Assembly (NCBI GenBank): GCA_015680685.1
Contig: MNCI01010387.1
Span: 320,194-384,193, forward strand
DNA length: 64,000 nucleotides
Origin: Gnetum montanum
Taxonomy: Eukaryota; Streptophyta; Gnetopsida; Gnetales; Gnetaceae
Direction: 5' to 3'
Part shown: positions 60,801 through 64,000 of the stretch, piece by piece
Numbering within the stretch: position 1 is the stretch's first letter
Layout: every line of letters begins with the position of its first letter
Notes under the pieces: generated by a model
What the model saw: only the letters and a program-made list of their open reading frames with translations
The model's database searches: none
Told to the model about the DNA's origin: nothing
Made by a program: the position numbers and the translations under genes

Positions 60801-61239
60801 TCATTCTCTCATTGATGTCATGGTGTTGAACCTTCTTGTGTTGCTGGTGGTGACATGTAGTGGAGGGAAGTATGAGAATATTGAGGATATGACAAAGGAT
60901 GAGAGGTGTGAGATGGTGATCCTTCAGAAGATGTCACAAGTCAATGATATTCGGGAGAGTGATAGTAGCAATTGAAGTAGAGGAAGTAGAACTAGTCGGG
61001 GAAATAGGTTGTTAAACATAATACCCATATGGGTTTGGTTGGTAGTAAGGGTAGGGCTAGTTTGGTGGTGGCCTCTCCCACGACTATGGGTTTTGCCACT
61101 ATGATTGATGAAAGTGTTGATGCTAGTAATAAGTCCCCTTAGGATAATACGATTGGTTGTGGGACTATCTATAATTACCGTGTGGAAAAGGAAATTTTTT
61201 GGGCATGTGCATTTGTATGAATTTGGGATTTAATGTAAA
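57834..61239 (-). other. Element E interior without pol
   Basis: The stretch 58800-59700 matches the 3' noncoding regions of D and B, including the shared block at 59259-59400. Near 59960-60060 there is a weak match to the integrase end of D. From about 60385 upward it matches the protease-RT linker of D (9660) and then the gag-protease linker (60600-61200). The domains from protease to integrase are therefore deleted between about 60060 and 60640. Small frames here carry no domain. Confidence 0.65.
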
Positions 61240-62777
61240 AGCCCAATACTCATGTAGATGTGAAATGACTAGGTAATGACCCTTCAGGTGCTCATATATG
61301 CAGATGTCACATCCATCATCTTCATCTTTCTTCAACCATGTTTCCTATTTGTCGATAAGTGTTCCTAGCTATTTCTTAGTTCTGCTTCCTTCATTTATTA
61401 TGATTGCCTAGTTCATTTTGTGCTACATTCTCCTCTATAATTTCTATGAAAGTTGTAGCTTTTTCATTTATCCACTTTGACATCCTATCTAGTCTTGTCT
61501 GGAGTTCATTAAGAGATTATTGTAGTGGCAAGGTTTGTTGTGAAATCATCTCATCAAGCTACCTCTTTTTCCTCATCATAGATATAAACCCTTTTTCTTT
61601 GAAGAGTTGGGTCCCAGTTATTTTCCTCTACATTCTCGCATTTACATAGCTCTCCTTCTTCTTTTGCCACCTACCCGATCAGTCTTTGTATCTGATGGGC
61701 TTTTAATTTATATAATCAACCTTGAGCATACATCCCAAGGGTCTCCCTTGTTTCATTACAAAGCCCATCTATGATGTGGAAAAGTTGCTCTCTTTGAGAG
61801 AAATCATGGATGGGACATCTATGTAGTAACAGATAGTATCTCTCCAAGGTCACATCTAAGGATTCATGATTTTCTTACTTCTATCCTTGGATTTGTTTTC
61901 TTATGTTGGACACTCTTGCATACATTTGGTATTTTTCATTGAAAAGTTCTACCATTGTGGACCACTGGTGGATGGAACTTGGTACCAACAATCTATACCA
62001 ACTTTTAGCTTTGTCTATTAGTGTCCTAGGGAAGAGCTTAAGCTTTTGCTACTTATTTTCAGTATTTTGCAAGGCACAGGCATCATGGAAGGCTTGTAAG
62101 TGATGTTGTGGATTATAATCATNCAAGTGATTTTGTGGATTATAATCATAGCCTCCCATTAATTTAGGGATATTATTCATATCAAGCATTTTTATGTGAC
62201 TTTCCCTGCAATGCCTGTGGGGTGTCTTAACTACCTCTATGATCTGCATTAGGCTCTTAGTGGTCAACAAGGGTTCATTGTCATTAAACATGGCATGATG
62301 AAAATTACTATTTCTATTTGCTTGATTGTGATAGTTTTGGCTGTGTTCATATTGAGGTCTTTGATTTTTCCTGTGGTTTTGATTTCTACCCTTATTTCAA
62401 CCCCATAGTGGAGATTTGTCTCTATACCTACATTCATCTTCGTTAGAACTAGATGTTGAAGGGGAAGAGGAAGATGAGGAACTGGAAGAATTTCCATGGC
62501 TTTGATGGTGTTCCCCATAGTCCCTGGATTTATCTTTTTTAGGTTTTGAGGAGGTCCTAGGCCTTAAGGCCTCCCCTAGTCTAGGACTGACTTCATCTCC
62601 TCTAGGGTTGTCTCTCTTAGGTGAATGTAGTACTTGAGTATCGTTAGGGTGGTCATGAACATATGAAACCCTTGCATGAAGTTGGTCACTGCAATTTTCT
62701 TTAGTATATATCTTGTTAGTTCTCCAATGAATGTTCTCTCCATACAACGCATTATTGCTTCCTTGTGAAAGAGACAT
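61240..62777 (-). pseudogene. Element E gag, degenerate
   Basis: Start at 62777 (MSLSQGSNNALYGEN). The stretch 62397-62777 is open and has a Ser run and acidic end (SSSNEDE). In sense the core follows near 62100-62200 with NNIPKLMGGYDYNPQNHL and AFHDACALQNTEN, then a knuckle CDICIYEHLKGH near 61265-61315 with the last Cys lost. A single N at 62123 lies within the core. Confidence 0.78.
62097..62149. repeat. Direct duplication around a single N
   Basis: A 26-bp segment (62097-62122) is followed by N at 62123 and repeated with two or three changes at 62124-62149. It duplicates the PQNHL codons of the gag core, which occur once in D and B. Confidence 0.8.
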
Positions 62778-62882
62778 TTTTGTTGGTTAATGATGTGTGT
62801 GACTTAATATTTTCTAAAAGATAAATCATTAATGTGTTTACAATGATCATGTATGATATAACTAATCTAGATAACTAACACC

Positions 62883-62902
62883 ATCTCTAGCAACGATGCC
62901 AA
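62883..62902 (-). other. Element E primer binding site
   Basis: Sense TTGGCATCGTTGCTAGAGAT next to the 5' LTR, a decayed tRNA-Asp-like site. Confidence 0.75.
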
Positions 62903-63938
62903 TGATGAGTGACGAGGTACCCCCTACCCCCAACCATATGAATCACAAGCGTTTATGCACGATCTGGTTGAATTTCATGGATGGGACTAGTTGTGGCATC
63001 TAGATCATTATGCCTTGATAGCAGTTTGCTATCTTCCCACTTGGACTAGTGGTAGCTTTGCCACATATGGTTTAGTTCAGAGTGAGGCATATGATTCTTA
63101 ATGTTGTTTTGGCCTTGTGTTATTCCTAATGATAATAAAAGAATTAATTACTTAATCTAATTAACAACATAAAGATAAAGTCTAAACTAGCCTACAAGCC
63201 ATGAGTGACCATTCCCAGCTTGCCATACACATCCTAAACCCACATATCCACTATTGGGATTACCAAGCACTATGCTACTAGGTGAACCAAGCAATAACGT
63301 TGTTAGGATTACCAAGTGAATGCACGTTTACGCTTGAAACTAGTTGCGCTCATTCCACTAATTCATTAACATGCATGAAAACGTAAATATTAACTAAGTA
63401 CATAGAATATAAATTGCATTAAAAGTAAATTTAATCTAAGTCAAAGTGCTATAATGAATAAGAATCAATCTTGATCTTATTATCATTCATGGAATGTATT
63501 CAGGTACATTTCCACTTGAATAAGATGCCATACAACTGACTCAGATCCACACTGTGAGCACTCACTAACTATTCTCTAAGATTATGAAATAAAACTGCAA
63601 GAGTTTTGCTACTCTATTGACCAAAGAAATTGCATAAACATGGATGTGTGCTTGTATTTATAGAGAAAAATAGACATTGCATTGATAGGGCTGTGTTGAT
63701 GCAATAGATTGCATCGACTAGGCCTAGTCGATGAGGCCTAGTCAATAGGGCCTAGTTGGCATAACAAACCACATCAATGAGGCCTAGTCAATGGTGCCCA
63801 GTCGATGCAATAGGCCACGTCAATGGGGCCTAGTCAATGGAGCCCAATTATCGAGACCTTGTTAATGAGGCTAAGATATTAGAGCCAACTAAAAAGTTGA
63901 CTTTTTATCAGATAACCTAGCTAACTAATGATTCATTA
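62903..63938 (-). repeat. Element E 5' LTR
   Basis: Pairs with 56812-57833. The sense TATA box CTATAAATACAAG lies at 63652-63664, with repeated GGCCTAGTCRATG words at 63710-63850. It is followed by the GTAGG duplication. Confidence 0.95.
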
Positions 63939-63943
63939 GTAGG

Positions 63944-64000
63944 TGATGAGACGCAATTTACACTAGGCCGCGATATCACGTCTTCTCCTGCGATATCGCG
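63944..64000 (+). repeat. Possible start of another LTR, cut by the window end
   Basis: Begins TGATGAGACG and contains GCGATATCACG and GCGATATCGCG. The sense-direction LTR of element D also begins TGATGA and has CGATATC words in its first 60 bases. It may be the start of a D-related LTR on the plus strand, directly at the target site of E. Confidence 0.45.

Larger units (their letters stand above)
56812..63938 (-). mobile_element. Element E: Athila-like LTR element lacking pol
   Basis: LTRs of about 1.02-1.04 kb (TGATGAGT...TTCATCA, or TTCATTA at the right) are flanked by the perfect duplication GTAGG (56807-56811 and 63939-63943). Sense is minus. The 5.07-kb interior holds the primer site, gag and the 3' noncoding block shared with D and B, but protease, RT, RNase H and integrase are missing. 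It is inserted in the L1-type LINE. The terminal CATTA differs from CATCA by a single C-to-T change. Confidence 0.92.

Overview
This is plant nuclear DNA, AT-rich and mostly made of old transposable elements, with one recognisable host gene. The gene is a six-exon, minus-strand RPAP2/RTR1-family gene (plant RIMA type) between 42401 and 52460. Its last intron is about 6.5 kb and holds remains of two LINE lineages. Long intron, dense nested Ty3/gypsy elements and a LINE type I associate with gymnosperms and ferns suggest a gymnosperm; that assignment is inference.

Layout. 1-3920: gene-poor flank with short tandem duplications. 3926-13839: element D, an Athila-like LTR element, minus strand, TSD CTAGT, with all pol domains but many stops. 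14450-41152: a four-level nest. An RTE-type LINE (14450-15272, resumed 40857-41152) is split by element A (15273-40851, TSD TATAA). A is split inside gag by element B (17529-39011, TSD AAGCC). B is split upstream of its reverse transcriptase by element C (25590-34934, TSD ATGAT). 41153-42400: 3' flank of RPAP2. 42401-52460: RPAP2. 52461-53400: its upstream region with a 3x52-bp minisatellite. 53400-56811: degenerate L1-type LINE, plus strand. 56812-63938: element E, Athila-like, minus strand, TSD GTAGG, with pol deleted. 63944-64000: apparently the first bases of another LTR in plus orientation.

The five LTR elements are paired by matching LTR ends (TGATG...CATCA, or TG...CA in C), perfect 5-bp target duplications, primer binding sites and polypurine tracts. 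D, B and E are one group (tRNA-Asp-like primer site, shared gag and shared 3' block). B alone has a further degenerate ORF region downstream of integrase. A carries only gag and protease and has an initiator-Met primer site. C carries only an Ogre/Tat-like gag and protease. A, C and E could have moved only with enzymes supplied by relatives.

Most unusual observations: (1) element C has a degenerate motif (GAC..TAAACT.GCA) repeated about every 30 bp in several places, including the space where pol should be; (2) the C LTR has four inverted-repeat modules about 190 bp apart; (3) every LTR family here has its own cluster of short repeated motifs upstream of its TATA box, at the same place in the LTR but with different motifs; (4) two single N bases sit inside near-identical direct repeats and look like assembly joins. 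Boundaries given for LTRs and RPAP2 exons were read base by base; boundaries of decayed coding domains are approximate.
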